Source: Acidobacteriaceae bacterium (GTDB lineage Bacteria > Acidobacteriota > Terriglobia > Terriglobales > Acidobacteriaceae). From it: a stretch of DNA of 64,000 nt. Below the pieces are notes generated by a model. That model was not told where the DNA came from, searched no databases, and worked only from the letters and a program-made list of their open reading frames with translations. The stretch is taken from contig PMWW01000179.1 of NCBI GenBank assembly GCA_003165795.1, positions 25,619-89,618 on the forward strand. The letters are read 5' to 3'. Both the position numbers and the translations under genes were made by a program. This document shows positions 63,758-64,000 of the stretch, one piece after another (position 1 is the first letter of the stretch; every line of letters begins with the position of its first letter).

Positions 63758-64000
63758 GTGAGAACCAGAACCGGTTCCGATGAAGTACTTCGCTGTTCGT
63801 TTTGCCACAAGTCGCAAGACGCCGTCGCTAAGCTGATCTCGTCGCCCACCGACTATCCGCGCGCCTACATTTGCGATGAATGTGTTGCCGTCTGCAATTC
63901 CATTCTGGAAGACGACCGCTCCGAAGCCCAGCCGGCGGCAACGCCTAACCAGCTTCCCAAGCCCGCTGAGGTAAAGACTTTTCTCGACGAGTACGTCATC
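63758..64000 (+). CDS. clpX: ATP-dependent Clp protease ATPase subunit, N-terminal part
   Basis: The first 81 codons of ClpX, cut by the window end. The N-terminal zinc-binding domain is visible: CSFC (Cys13, Cys16) and CDEC (Cys39, Cys42), followed by the linker and the start of the AAA+ module (PAEVKTFLDEYVI). Start is GTG at 63758 with AAGGAG eight bases upstream. Unfoldase partner of ClpP. Confidence 0.93.
   Translation, partial: MRTRTGSDEVLRCSFCHKSQDAVAKLISSPTDYPRAYICDECVAVCNSILEDDRSEAQPAATPNQLPKPAEVKTFLDEYVI

Overview
The window looks like a chromosomal segment of an Acidobacteriota bacterium of the Terriglobia/Koribacter type. This is an inference from gene content: Gloeo/Verruco (GloVer) repeat proteins, an acidobacterial-type KdsC with an internal insert, many short REP-like palindromes of the forms 'cggcttcagccg' and 'agcgctgaagcgctgctctacc', GTG/TTG starts and a GC-rich coding style. 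I saw no rRNA, tRNA, CRISPR array, transposase or phage gene. Most of the window is core metabolism and cell envelope, densely packed on both strands.

Layout. 1-3.2 kb (+): lysine/diaminopimelate genes lysC (3' end), dapB, dapA and dapD (succinylase branch). 3.2-5.4 kb (+): a dicarboxylate/Na+ symporter and a TMEM175-like channel. 5.5-6.2 kb (-): EcsC-family protein. 6.3-16.7 kb (+): RNase J, an alpha/beta hydrolase, a PLP threonine dehydratase, an SH3/TPR exported protein, uppP, ftsK and an exported TPR plus double retropepsin-like protein. 17-22.3 kb: a PPOX flavin/F420 protein (+) ending in a clear terminator, then full-length helicase lhr translationally coupled to a tiny DUF5522 protein (-). 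22.4-27 kb (-): an A1-type cytochrome c oxidase operon, coxB-coxA-two subunit III genes-subunit IV-small CPLCY membrane protein. 27.2 kb (+): kdsC. 27.9-34.3 kb (-): accessory exported proteins, including a LecA-like/LssY-C fusion, two GloVer-repeat proteins (one frameshifted) and an RMD1-like membrane protein, set in repeat-rich spacers.

34.7-38.2 kb (-): a complete dTDP-L-rhamnose operon rfbCDAB, divergent from a GT2 glycosyltransferase. 39.2-45.1 kb (-): mdh, icd and glnE (TCA cycle and nitrogen control). 45.3-48.8 kb: a PEP-CTERM protein (-), an AzgA-like purine permease, an exported unknown and a cupin (+). 49.2-56.4 kb (+): a carbon-overflow/lactate locus with cstA, lldP, lutC and a lutB-lutA fusion. 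56.4-61.2 kb: an exported TPR protein (-), a Tat-exported beta-carbonic anhydrase (+), a small exported protein (-), a type-5 uracil-DNA glycosylase (-), DUF3309 and a zinc-dependent phospholipase C-like protein (+). 61.4-64 kb (+): the tig-clpP-clpX chaperone/protease cluster, clpX running off the end.

I did not find a clearly new multi-gene system. The observations most worth a second look are the in-frame REP-like palindromes inside lhr, the lhr-DUF5522 coupling, the CPLCY protein closing the oxidase operon, the GloVer gene broken by one extra base with an orphan signal-peptide ORF nearby, the MITE-like element between convergent genes at 5.43-5.53 kb, the AAAGTATTC repeat cluster at 29.5-29.7 kb and the 29-bp inverted-repeat element at 53.2-53.45 kb.
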